A DNA stretch of 34,381 bases from Oscillospiraceae bacterium (lineage in GTDB: Bacteria; Bacillota; Clostridia; Oscillospirales; Oscillospiraceae). The translations under genes were made by a program, and so were the position numbers. The stretch is from positions 1 through 34,381 of the forward strand of contig JAFSCK010000009.1 of the NCBI GenBank assembly GCA_017436785.1, in the 5' to 3' direction. The notes beneath the pieces were generated by a model, which made no database searches, had not been told where the DNA came from, and worked only from the letters and a program-made list of their open reading frames with translations. Numbering within the stretch: the stretch's first letter is position 1; each line of letters begins with the position of its first letter. Shown here in pieces: positions 15,739 to 22,749 of the stretch.

Positions 15739-15951
15739 ATGAAAAAAGTGCTCCTTTCTATCATCCGTTTCTATCAGCGAAATATTTCTCCTTACTTTCC
15801 GGCCCGGTGCCGGTTTCGTCCCACCTGCAGTGCCTATGCCATCGAAGCAATCAGCAAATACGGGGCCGTCAAGGGCGGCTGGCTCGCTCTGAAGCGATTC
15901 CTGCGCTGCCATCCCTTTTATAAGGGTGATGTTTATGATCCCGTACCGTGA
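15739..15951 (+). CDS. yidD: Membrane protein insertion efficiency factor YidD
   Basis: 70 residues from ATG 15739 behind GAAGGA; a longer open frame back to 15604 overlaps rnpA and has no ribosome binding site. The family signature is complete: [43 protein letters not shown] and the final DPVP, with three conserved cysteines. YidD is a small inner-face membrane-associated protein that helps YidC insert proteins. It is placed between rnpA and yidC as usual. Confidence 0.96.
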   Translation: MKKVLLSIIRFYQRNISPYFPARCRFRPTCSAYAIEAISKYGAVKGGWLALKRFLRCHPFYKGDVYDPVP

Positions 15952-15987
15952 CTTCCGCGTTTTCCAAAATTCTAAGGAGGAAAGTCA

Positions 15988-17232
15988 ATGTTTCTCGCAT
16001 TCCAGTTATCCGATCTGGTCACCGTGCCCTTCGGCTGGCTGCTGGGTCAGCTGTATAATCTGACCAGCAACTACGGTGTTGCCATGATCCTCTTCGCGCT
16101 GGTGGTTCAGGCCGTTCTGACCCCCATCAACGCCAAGTCCAAGAAGAATATGATGAAGATGTCCCGTGTCCAGCCCCGGATTCAGGACATTCAGGCCCGT
16201 TACAGCGATCCCCAGAAGCAGAATGAGATGCTGCAGAAGCTGTATCAGGAGGAAGGCATCTCCATGGGCGGCGGCTGTCTGTGGAGCTTTGTTCCTCTGC
16301 TCATCCTGTTCCCCCTGTTTACCGTTATCCGGGAACCCATGCGCTACATCCTGATGGAATCTGAGGAAATGATCCCCCAGATCATCAACGTCATCAAGGG
16401 CTTGGATCCCGACATGTTCTCCAGCAACAACTACTACGATCAGGTTATTGCCGCACAGGCGATTTCTCAGTATGCCACCGAGCTGAAGGCTGCCATCCCC
16501 ACCATCAGCGAGGCAACTCTGGAGGGCATCAACTTCAACTTCCTTGGCATCAATTTGGGTGCGATTCCCCAGTTCAACGTCTTTGCCCCCACTTGGGCAT
16601 GGGACTGGGCACACATCGGTGCCTTCCTGATCCCCGTGGTCTCCACTGCTTCCCAGTTCCTGCAGATGTGGATCACCCAGAAGACCAACGATTCCGTTGT
16701 CACCAATGAAAAGGGCATTCAGGATCAGGAAACTGCCAGCAAGTCCCAGCAGGCACAGTCCACCCAGATGATGCTGTGGATGATGCCTCTGATGACCCTG
16801 TGGATCGGCTTCACCGTTTCTGCCGGCCTTTCCCTGTACTGGTTCATCGGCGGTCTGTTCCGCATGATCACCGACCCCATCATGACCAATCACTACCGCA
16901 AGATCTACGATGCTGAGGACGCTGTGCGCCTGCAGAAGCATCTGGAGGAGGAGCGGATCGAGGCTGAGAAGGAGCGCATCCGCGCCGAGCGCCGGGCTGC
17001 CAGCCCTGACGGCATCACCACCAACACCAGCAAGAAGAAACTCCAGAAGCAGCAGCGGGATCAGGAGAGCGCCGCTAAGGCTGCCGCTGCCAAGGAGTAC
17101 GCTGCCAAGAAGGGCATCGTTGTGGAAGAGGACGAAGGAAGCACCTGCATGTCCGGCATTCCCAGCCGTCCCTACTGCAAGGGCCGTAACTACGATCCCA
17201 ACCGTTATGCTTCCAACGCTACGGAGGACTAA
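15988..17232 (+). CDS. yidC: Membrane protein insertase YidC/Oxa1 family
   Basis: 414 residues from ATG 15988 behind AAGGAGG. It inserts membrane proteins alone or with SecYEG. The first membrane segment (about 30-47) is followed by the basic cytoplasmic hairpin KSKKNMMKMSRVQPRIQDIQARY, a second hydrophobic pair (about 95-125), and three more segments (about 200-310). There is no lipoprotein signal, unlike SpoIIIJ of Bacillus. The groove arginine found in SpoIIIJ within NYG...IRLLILP is here glutamine (Gln41, in LVVQAVLTP). The C-terminal tail is charged and helical, then ends with CMSGIPSRPYCKGRNYDP. It overlaps the ribosome binding site of jag. Confidence 0.96.
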   Translation: MFLAFQLSDLVTVPFGWLLGQLYNLTSNYGVAMILFALVVQAVLTPINAKSKKNMMKMSRVQPRIQDIQARYSDPQKQNEMLQKLYQEEGISMGGGCLWSFVPLLILFPLFTVIREPMRYILMESEEMIPQIINVIKGLDPDMFSSNNYYDQVIAAQAISQYATELKAAIPTISEATLEGINFNFLGINLGAIPQFNVFAPTWAWDWAHIGAFLIPVVSTASQFLQMWITQKTNDSVVTNEKGIQDQETASKSQQAQSTQMMLWMMPLMTLWIGFTVSAGLSLYWFIGGLFRMITDPIMTNHYRKIYDAEDAVRLQKHLEEERIEAEKERIRAERRAASPDGITTNTSKKKLQKQQRDQESAAKAAAAKEYAAKKGIVVEEDEGSTCMSGIPSRPYCKGRNYDPNRYASNATED

Positions 17233-17235
17233 GCT

Positions 17236-18171
17236 ATGGAAAAGACCATTATCACCAGCGGCAAGACCATTGATCTTGCCATTGAATCCGCACTGACCCA
17301 GCTGGGTCTGGACCGGGACAGCGTGTCTGTCATGGTCCTCCAGCAGGCCAAGACAGGCTTTCTGGGCTTCGGTGCCCAGCCTGCCAAGGTTCAGGTGACC
17401 TACGAAGCCCCCGATCCCATTGTGGAAAAGGTGCCTGAGAAGCCCAAGAGCGCTCTGGGCAGTGCTTCTCGGAGCAAGCCTAAGGCTGCCGCTCCTGTGA
17501 AGAAGCCCGAGCCTAAGCCCGAAATGCCCAAGGCGGAGCCTGTGAAGGCAGAAGCTCCCAAGGCCGCGCCTGCCCCAAAGGCTGAGAAGAAGCCTGAGGC
17601 TCCTAAGCCTCCCAAGGCCCCCAAGCCCGAAAAGAAGGCAGAAGCCCCCAAGCCCCCCAAGGTCCCCAAGCCTGAAAAGAAGGTGGAGGCTCCCAAGGAG
17701 TATACTCCCGCTGAGGCTGGCTCCGTGGAGGAGAAGATCGAAGTCTTCATCAAGGGTCTGTTGGAGCATATGGACTCCAAGGCTGTGCCCCACTGCTGGA
17801 AGGCAGACGGCAGCACCTATAAGGTGGATTTGGTTGGCGACGATCTGGGCTACCTGATCGGCCGCCGGGGCGATACGCTGGATGCCATCCAGCATCTGGC
17901 CAACTACGCCGTTAACCGGGATGTGGAGGGCCACATCCGTATCAATGTGGATGCCGAGAGCTACCGGGAAAAGCGGGAGGACAGCCTCCGCCGCTATGCC
18001 CGCAAGAAGGCACAGCAGGTGCTGAAGGCCCGCCGCCGCACCACGCTGGAGCCCATGAACGCCTATGAGCGCCATGTGATCCACGCTGCCCTGCAGGATA
18101 TGGAAAACATCACCACCCACTCCACCGGCGTGGAACCCAACCGCCGCGTCGTTATCGAGTACGTCAGATAA
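17236..18171 (+). CDS. jag: RNA-binding protein Jag/KhpB (Jag_N, KH, R3H)
   Basis: 311 residues from ATG 17236; GGAGG sits inside the end of yidC, so the two are coupled. The Jag_N domain (about 1-57) has the QQAKTGFLGFGAQPAKV motif. A long Lys/Pro/Ala linker (about 70-160) follows, including a 15-residue unit (EAPKPPKxPKPEKKx) repeated in tandem. The KH domain (about 170-250) has GYLIGRRGDTLDAIQHLANY, with the GxxG-type loop at 205-212. The R3H domain (about 252-311) has PMNAYERHVIH. This type of protein binds RNA and affects cell division and envelope growth in Firmicutes. The linker is longer than in Bacillus, where the protein is about 208 residues. Confidence 0.95.
   Translation: MEKTIITSGKTIDLAIESALTQLGLDRDSVSVMVLQQAKTGFLGFGAQPAKVQVTYEAPDPIVEKVPEKPKSALGSASRSKPKAAAPVKKPEPKPEMPKAEPVKAEAPKAAPAPKAEKKPEAPKPPKAPKPEKKAEAPKPPKVPKPEKKVEAPKEYTPAEAGSVEEKIEVFIKGLLEHMDSKAVPHCWKADGSTYKVDLVGDDLGYLIGRRGDTLDAIQHLANYAVNRDVEGHIRINVDAESYREKREDSLRRYARKKAQQVLKARRRTTLEPMNAYERHVIHAALQDMENITTHSTGVEPNRRVVIEYVR
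17596..17700 (+). repeat. In-frame 45-bp tandem repeat in the jag linker
   Basis: Two 45-base units coding EAPKPPKAPKPEKKA and EAPKPPKVPKPEKKV, then a partial third (EAPK). Differences are mostly synonymous, so the duplication is not very recent or is kept at protein level. Confidence 0.75.
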
Positions 18172-18175
18172 GCAA

Positions 18176-18207
18176 AACTCCCCAACCGTAAGGTTGGGGA
18201 GTTTTTT
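18176..18207. terminator. Bidirectional terminator between jag and the phosphoribosyltransferase
   Basis: AACTCCCCAACC/GGTTGGGGAGTT with a GTAA loop, then TTTT on the + strand; on the - strand the loop is followed by TTTT-poor but A-tract flanked sequence (GCAAAACTC on +), so it can serve both convergent genes. Confidence 0.88.
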
Positions 18208-18217
18208 GCAAGTGGGA

Positions 18218-18772
18218 TCAACCCATGATGGTGCCGTCGGGGTTAAAGAGGGGCAGCTTTTCCAGATAGATCAGGTCGGCTCTGTCCTGTGCGTCGCCCT
18301 CGGCCAGAATGGCCATGCGGCCACAGATCTCGCCGCCAGCCTTCTCTACAAGGGCTTCCAGCGCCTTCAGGCTCTCACCGGTGGAGATGACATCATCCAC
18401 CACGAGAATCTTCTTGCCCTTCATCAGAGCAGCGTCAGCGCCGTCTAAGTACAGCTTCTGCTCCTTGGCGGTGGTGATGGAGTTGACGGTGACGCTGAAG
18501 ATATCCCGCATGTACAGCTTGGGACCCTTCCGGGCCAGAATGTACTTGGCATCGCCAGCCTGACGGGCCATTTCGTGGGCCAGAGGGATGCCCTTGGCCT
18601 CGGCGGTGATGATGTAGTCGTATTCGGGGGCACGGGCCAGCAGTTCCCGGGCGCAGGCGACGGTGAGCTCCTGGTCGCCGAAGATGACGAATCCGGCGAT
18701 ATACAGCTTGTCATTGACAGGGCAGATGGGCAGGTCCCGCTCAAGGCCTGCAACCTTCATTCTATAATACAT
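18218..18772 (-). CDS. Adenine phosphoribosyltransferase-like protein
   Basis: 184 residues, start at 18772 with AGGAGA upstream on the - strand. The PRPP-binding motif is KKILVVDDVISTGESLKAL, and the upstream EAKGIPLAHEMARQ corresponds to the EARG loop of APRT; the hood region differs from Bacillus Apt, and the protein is slightly longer. It probably transfers phosphoribose from PRPP to a purine base, in the cytoplasm. The order in many Clostridia is recJ-apt-rel, and that position is empty at 29222 here, so this gene may serve as the cell's apt; the base specificity is not provable from sequence. It is monocistronic, with its own promoter and terminator, and convergent with jag. Confidence 0.8.
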   Translation of the reverse strand: MYYRMKVAGLERDLPICPVNDKLYIAGFVIFGDQELTVACARELLARAPEYDYIITAEAKGIPLAHEMARQAGDAKYILARKGPKLYMRDIFSVTVNSITTAKEQKLYLDGADAALMKGKKILVVDDVISTGESLKALEALVEKAGGEICGRMAILAEGDAQDRADLIYLEKLPLFNPDGTIMG

Positions 18773-18808
18773 GGGAAATCTCTCCTATTCTGTTTGGAAT
18801 CTACTATC

Positions 18809-18836
18809 ATTATACCGCCGGACCGGGAAATGTCAA
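18809..18836 (-). promoter_or_regulatory. Promoter of the phosphoribosyltransferase gene
   Basis: On the - strand: perfect TTGACA (18836-18831), 16-base spacer, perfect TATAAT (18814-18809), 36 bases before the start codon. Confidence 0.85.
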
Positions 18837-18899
18837 GAAAAGGACATGGGGATAAGGCGTAATTTATCGATATGGTTACCCATGCTGCAAAAAAACGCA

Positions 18900-19031
18900 T
18901 GTCATTGCGAGGAGCCCCAAAGGGGCGACGTGGCAATCCCCTGCAAGTTTCCGGAATGTATCATTTTACGGTCCTGTGGGAACCTTTGGAGGGGATTGCC
19001 ACGCCAGTGCGAGCACTGGCTCGCAATGACA
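18900..19031. repeat. Palindromic dispersed element, TGTCATTGCGA family, copy 5
   Basis: Outer stem TGTCATTGCGA/TCGCAATGACA. The left arm hairpin is changed to GCCCC-AAA-GGGGC, the right arm to CCAGTGC-GA-GCACTGG. An outer pair ATTTATCGA (about 18862) / TCGATAAAT (about 19040) flanks it, as for copy 3. Confidence 0.9.
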
Positions 19032-19063
19032 TCTATCTTTCGATAAATGCCCGTTTTCCATCC

Positions 19064-19092
19064 TTGACAGCGCGGCAGCAGCGTGCTACAAT
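19064..19092 (+). promoter_or_regulatory. Promoter of the cobalamin riboswitch transcript
   Basis: Perfect TTGACA (19064-19069), 17-base spacer, TGC-TACAAT extended -10 (19084-19092). The start would be near 19099, just before the riboswitch P1 stem. Confidence 0.85.
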
Positions 19093-19112
19093 ATTTTTGA
19101 CAATTTGATAAC

Positions 19113-19305
19113 CCAATGCGTGGCGGCTTCCGCGAGGAACGGGGGCTGCTGAACAAGATAACCGGGTGGGAATCCCGGACGGTACCGCCGCTGTATATGC
19201 TGAGGGAGAGGCCAATGGTGAAAACCAGTCACTGGGGAGACCCGGGAAGGCAAGGCTTCTTTGTGCGAACGCACTAAGGCATGAGTCAGAAGACCTACGC
19301 ATTGG
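19113..19305 (+). promoter_or_regulatory. Cobalamin (B12) riboswitch
   Basis: The closing P1 stem is CCAATGCGT (19113-19121) with ACGCATTGG (19297-19305), nine pairs. Inside are the conserved blocks of the class: GGGAATCCCGGACGGTACCG then CCGCTGTA, the GAGGGAGAGGCCAATGG region, CCAGTCACTGGGGAGACCCG followed by GGGAAGGC, and the B12 box AGTCAGAAGACCTAC near the 3' end. When adenosylcobalamin or a related corrinoid binds, the downstream genes are switched off. It controls the DUF4430 and ECF S-component genes. Confidence 0.95.
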
Positions 19306-19356
19306 TGTCTCCTCACTCCTGCGCGTTTATGGGGGTGTGCGTTGTCGCAGAAAAAC

Positions 19357-19400
19357 GGCTGCGGTGCTCTTCTTCAGGCACCGCAGCCTATTGCATTTTA
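19357..19400 (+). terminator. Expression-platform hairpin of the cobalamin riboswitch
   Basis: GGCTGCGGTGC (19357-19367) pairs with GCACCGCAGCC (19378-19388), followed by TATTGCATTTT. The T tract is weak, and the AAGGAGG of the next gene is only twelve bases beyond the stem, so the switch could act on transcription end or on translation. Confidence 0.7.
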
Positions 19401-19413
19401 AGGAGGAAATGTT

Positions 19414-19809
19414 ATGAAGAACAAGAAGATCGTATTGGCAGTGCTGGCCCTGTTTATGGTCATCGGCATCATGGCCGGTGTCTACATGGGCACCCGTCCG
19501 GAGGCTGTGGAGGGCGCAAAGACCGTCACCATCCAGATCATCCACAAAGACGGCACGGAAAAGAATCTGGAATACCACACCGATGCCGAATTTCTGGCAG
19601 ACCTGCTGCTGGAAAAGGAGCTGGTCACTGGCTATTCTTCTGAGGAGTACGGCTTTACCATCGAGTCTGTGGACGGTGTGACCGCAGATTGGAACGTGGA
19701 CGGCGCTTACTGGGCCTTGTATGAGGGCGAGGAATATGCCACCACCAGTGCGGCAGGCATTGCGCTGATCGACGGCGGGGTGTACAAGCTGGTCTATGAA
19801 ACGTTCTGA
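19414..19809 (+). CDS. DUF4430 (transcobalamin-like C-terminal) domain protein, likely corrinoid uptake accessory
   Basis: 131 residues from ATG 19414 behind AAGGAGG. Residues 5-25 are one hydrophobic signal-anchor segment; the remainder, residues 38-131, forms a DUF4430-like beta-grasp domain (KTVTIQIIHKDGTEKNLEYHT, then WNVDGAYWALYEGEEYATTSAAGIALIDGGVYKLVY), so it is tethered outside the membrane. The domain is related to the C-terminal domain of cobalamin carriers. Control by the B12 riboswitch and the 14-base overlap with the ECF S-component gene suggest it captures corrinoid for the transporter; this is inference from context and family. Confidence 0.88.
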   Translation: MKNKKIVLAVLALFMVIGIMAGVYMGTRPEAVEGAKTVTIQIIHKDGTEKNLEYHTDAEFLADLLLEKELVTGYSSEEYGFTIESVDGVTADWNVDGAYWALYEGEEYATTSAAGIALIDGGVYKLVYETF

Positions 19810-20311
19810 GTTTACCCTCTCCGTCCGGGAGATGGTGCTCTTTGCCGTCTTGGGTGCCATGACCTTTGGGGCAAAGTATGTAATGAGCTTTCTGCCCAAC
19901 ATTGAGCCCGTCAGTCTCATGGTGATGCTGTTTGCGGTGGTGTTTGGGAAAAAATGGGTCTATCCTGTGTATCTGTATGTTGCCATGGAGATCCTGTTCT
20001 ACGGCATCAGCCTGTGGAATCTGAATTATTTGTATATCTGGGCAGTGCTGGCGGTTTTTGCCTCCTGCCTGAAAACTATGGAGTCCCCACTGGGCTGGGC
20101 CATGCTGTCCGGAGTCTTCGGACTGGCCTTCGGCGCCCTATGCGGCATCGTGGATGTGTTTATCGGCGGCTTCGGCTATGCCGCGGCGAAATGGGTCTCC
20201 GGCATCCCTTTTGATATTTCCCATTGCGTTGGCAATTTCTTCATTGCCCTTGTGCTGTTTCAACCCATGCGCAAGCTGCTGGAGCAGCAGTATGCCAAAA
20301 TGAAGCGGTAA
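19796..20311 (+). CDS. ECF transporter S component, probably corrinoid-specific
   Basis: 171 residues from ATG 19796, which overlaps the end of the DUF4430 gene in another frame. About six hydrophobic helices fill the protein, the size and layout of energy-coupling-factor S components (MVLFAVLGAMTFGAKYVMSFLPNIEP at the start, matching the family's helix-1 small-residue surface for EcfT contact). No EcfA or EcfT genes are here, so it would use a shared energising module from elsewhere. Regulation by a cobalamin riboswitch makes a corrinoid the likely substrate, comparable in idea to CbrT. Terminator and palindrome follow. Confidence 0.87.
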   Translation: MKRSEFTLSVREMVLFAVLGAMTFGAKYVMSFLPNIEPVSLMVMLFAVVFGKKWVYPVYLYVAMEILFYGISLWNLNYLYIWAVLAVFASCLKTMESPLGWAMLSGVFGLAFGALCGIVDVFIGGFGYAAAKWVSGIPFDISHCVGNFFIALVLFQPMRKLLEQQYAKMKR

Positions 20312-20323
20312 CGTAAGAGAAAT

Positions 20324-20352
20324 TGTAGGGGCGATTCATGAATCGCCCCTAC
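20324..20352. repeat. Solo arm of the TGTAGGG palindromic family
   Basis: TGTA followed by the perfect palindrome GGGGCGATTCATGAATCGCCCC and TAC. It lacks an inner core. Confidence 0.8.
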
Positions 20353-20374
20353 GTTCAGAAATGGAAAAACAAGG

Positions 20375-20410
20375 AGCTCCCGGCCTGCCTTTGGCAAGCC
20401 GGGAGCTTTT
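20375..20410. terminator. Terminator between ECF S component and rqcP
   Basis: AGCTCCCGGC pairs with GCCGGGAGCT, with an internal TGCC/GGCA extension and a short loop, followed on + by TTTT. It separates the two convergent genes. Confidence 0.82.
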
Positions 20411-20649
20411 CAAATTTCCTTATACATTCCGGCGGCATCGTCCTTGCGGACATTGTCTGCCACCTCCAGCACCTCCACTGCGACGGTGCGGGTACCCATG
20501 GTGATCTCGATCTTGTCACCCACCTTGACATCATAGCTGGCCTTCACCACGCGGCCGTTGACGCTGATGCGGCCGTTATCGCAGGCCTCGTTGGCCACGG
20601 TGCGGCGCTTGATCAGGCGGGAAACCTTTAAAAATTTGTCTAATCTCAT
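20410..20649 (-). CDS. rqcP: Ribosome quality-control S4 protein RqcP (YabO)
   Basis: 79 residues, starting at 20649. An S4 RNA-binding fold fills the protein: MRLDKFLKVSRLIKRRTVAN, then GRISVNGRVVKASYDVKVGD. RqcP works with RqcH on obstructed large ribosomal subunits during alanine tailing of stalled chains. It follows hup by six bases, the usual Firmicute pairing, so it is co-transcribed with it. An Hsp15-type assignment is the alternative but the size and neighbours favour RqcP. Confidence 0.9.
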   Translation of the reverse strand: MRLDKFLKVSRLIKRRTVANEACDNGRISVNGRVVKASYDVKVGDKIEITMGTRTVAVEVLEVADNVRKDDAAGMYKEI

Positions 20650-20655
20650 AAATCC

Positions 20656-20931
20656 TTACTTTGCAACGATGTCTTTCAGGGCCTTGCTGGCCTTAAAGGC
20701 AGGTACACGGGTGGCGGGGATCTCCACAGCCTCCTTGGTGTGGGGGTTGCGGCCCACGCGGGCTTCCCGGTCTTTGACTTCAAAGGTGCCAAAGCCGCTG
20801 AGCTGAACCTTTTCGCCCTTAGAAAGTGCCTCCGTGATGGCATCGATGGCGGCATTCAGCATCCGTTCGGTATCTTTTTTCGTCATGCCGGCATTTTCTG
20901 CGGTGATGGCGATAAGTTCGGTTTTGTTCAT
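20656..20931 (-). CDS. hup: HU family DNA-binding protein
   Basis: 91 residues, starting at 20931 with GAGGAG upstream. The HU fold is fully recognisable: MNKTELI start, LSGFGTFEVKDREARVGRNPHTKEAVEIPATRVPAFKASK arm and terminal helix. HU bends DNA and shapes the nucleoid as a dimer. First gene of a short hup-rqcP unit. Confidence 0.97.
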   Translation of the reverse strand: MNKTELIAITAENAGMTKKDTERMLNAAIDAITEALSKGEKVQLSGFGTFEVKDREARVGRNPHTKEAVEIPATRVPAFKASKALKDIVAK

Positions 20932-21016
20932 GATTTCTGCTCCTCTTTCCTAGCTCGTGAATCCTATTTAGATTAACATAACTTCGGGAAAAAGGCAAGT
21001 TATTTTTCAGAAAATA

Positions 21017-22612
21017 TCACAATTTCAGCAGTTTTGCGATTTTTTCACCTTTCGGCAGAAGCAGGCAGTCGGCTCGGGTCACGACCTTGATCTTCACAGC
21101 GGCAAGGGCATAGGCGACCACGCCCACGGCAATGGGCGCACCGCAGAGGATCAGACGGCTGGTGATGCCAAGGGTCTTCAGACCAAGGAAGGCACCCATG
21201 ACGAACACGCCCATGATACAGGCGGCGAGGAAGGGCCGCAGCAGGTTTTTCACAATGGCGGGGGGATTTTCCAGCAGGCTGCGAATAGAGAAGATATTCA
21301 GGGCAGAGATGGCCAGATAGCACAGAAGGGTGCCGATGGGGGTGCCCACGATGCCAATGTTGGGGTTTCCGGTGAGGACAAACACCGCTGCCAGCTTTAA
21401 AAGACCACCGATCAGCATGTTGATGACGGGGCGGCCTGCATGGCCATGGGCCTGCATCAGAGCATTCGTCACCAGAACCAGTGCGTTGAACATAATGGAA
21501 AAGCCGAGGATCGTCATCAGCCGGGTAGCCAGTACCAGATTGTCTCCGGTGTAGCCGCCCAGCAGGGCTGTGACCGGCTCCGCCAGCAATCCCAAACCAA
21601 AGGCGCAGGGCATGGAGATCAGGCCGGTGATGCGGATGGCGGATTCCTCCGTCTCCTTGGCCTCGGCATCGTTGCACAATGTCAGCTGGGCAGTGATGGC
21701 GGGGATGATGGAGATGGTGATGGGGGTGATAAAGGCGCAGGGCATGTTGAAAATGGTCTGGGTCATGCCGTAGATGCCTCGCATGGTGTCGGCGGCGGCT
21801 TGAGAATAGCCCAGCGCCAGCAGGCGTCCCATGTAGATCTTGGTTTCCAGCATGGTCAGCAGCTGCAGTCCTGCGGAGCCAAGGGTAATGGGAATGGCGA
21901 TGATCATCAGCCCCTTGGCGGTATCGGCGTAGCTGTGGGGCTCCTCAGCCGTTTCCGGCAGCAGAGCATAGCTCTTGCGGAAGCAGCCGAAGAGATAGAC
22001 GGAGGATACCAAGCAACTGGCAGTGACGCCTAAGATAGCACCGCCGGCAGCAAGGGGGACGCTGCCCGTGGCCTTCAGCAGCACCAGCGCAGCTACCATG
22101 CCCACGATCAGCTTCACTACGGCCTCCAGCACCTGAGAGATGGAGGTGGGGAGCATGTTGCTCTGGCCCTGGAAGAAGCCGCGGTAGGTAGACATAATGC
22201 AGATCAGCAGCACACAGGGGCCGAGGCAGCCGATGGCAGCCCAAGCATCCGGCTGGTTCTGAAATACTGCCAGCTGGCGGCAGAACAGGGTCATCAGCAG
22301 GGTGCCCGTGATGCCGAGGCCAAGGAAGATACCCCGAGCGGTATTATAAATGCGGCGCACCTGATTGTAGTGCTTTAAGGAGCTGGCCTGAGAGATCATC
22401 CGGCTCATAGCCACCGGCAGACCGGCGGTGGAGATCATCAGCAGGACATTGTAGATCTCGTAGGCGGTATTGAAATAGCCGAAGCCCTGCTCACCGATGA
22501 TGGCGTTGAGGGGGATCTTATACAGCGCACCGATGACCTTGACAATGGCGGTGGCCATGGCAAGCAGTGCCGTGCCCTGTAAGAAATTTTGCTTTTTCTG
22601 AGCGTCAGACAT
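21017..22612 (-). CDS. Lipid flippase-like polysaccharide biosynthesis protein (SpoVB/YabM/MurJ type)
   Basis: 531 residues from the ATG at 22612 (AAAGGAG upstream); an in-frame start further out at 22657 lies in a palindromic repeat. About fourteen membrane helices are visible, with the typical first-helix segment LLAMATAIVKVIGALYKIPLNAIIG and GEQGFGYFNTAYEIYNVLLMISTAGLPVAMSRMIS. This MOP-superfamily group flips lipid-linked wall or spore-cortex precursors. In Bacillus, yabM sits upstream of mazG(yabN)-yabO; here it is upstream of hup-rqcP without mazG, a clear trace of that synteny. YabM, SpoVB and MurJ cannot be told apart safely from the sequence. Confidence 0.9.
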   Translation of the reverse strand: MSDAQKKQNFLQGTALLAMATAIVKVIGALYKIPLNAIIGEQGFGYFNTAYEIYNVLLMISTAGLPVAMSRMISQASSLKHYNQVRRIYNTARGIFLGLGITGTLLMTLFCRQLAVFQNQPDAWAAIGCLGPCVLLICIMSTYRGFFQGQSNMLPTSISQVLEAVVKLIVGMVAALVLLKATGSVPLAAGGAILGVTASCLVSSVYLFGCFRKSYALLPETAEEPHSYADTAKGLMIIAIPITLGSAGLQLLTMLETKIYMGRLLALGYSQAAADTMRGIYGMTQTIFNMPCAFITPITISIIPAITAQLTLCNDAEAKETEESAIRITGLISMPCAFGLGLLAEPVTALLGGYTGDNLVLATRLMTILGFSIMFNALVLVTNALMQAHGHAGRPVINMLIGGLLKLAAVFVLTGNPNIGIVGTPIGTLLCYLAISALNIFSIRSLLENPPAIVKNLLRPFLAACIMGVFVMGAFLGLKTLGITSRLILCGAPIAVGVVAYALAAVKIKVVTRADCLLLPKGEKIAKLLKL

Positions 22613-22639
22613 AGTAGGACTCCTTTGGAAAACGACAAC

Positions 22640-22741
22640 GTAGGGGCCGATGCCCACATCGGCCCACAGTACCGACTTCCGTTTTTCGGAGGATGTGGGA
22701 TGGGGCCCGGAAAAAGGGGCGATGTGGGCATCGCCCCCTAC
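22640..22741. repeat. Palindromic element, TGTAGGG family, 102 bp
   Basis: The ends are GTAGGGG/CCCCTAC. The left arm hairpin is GGGCCGATG-CCCA-CATCGGCCC; the right arm has GGGGCGATG-TGGG-CATCGCCCC, differing by a compensated pair. No coding capacity. Confidence 0.85.
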
Positions 22742-22749
22742 GGGTGGAT

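Noticed and set aside
16006-18120. 704-residue open frame on the - strand opposite yidC and jag
   Set aside because: It spans two certain genes and their junction; low-complexity Leu/Gly/His composition is typical of an antisense shadow.
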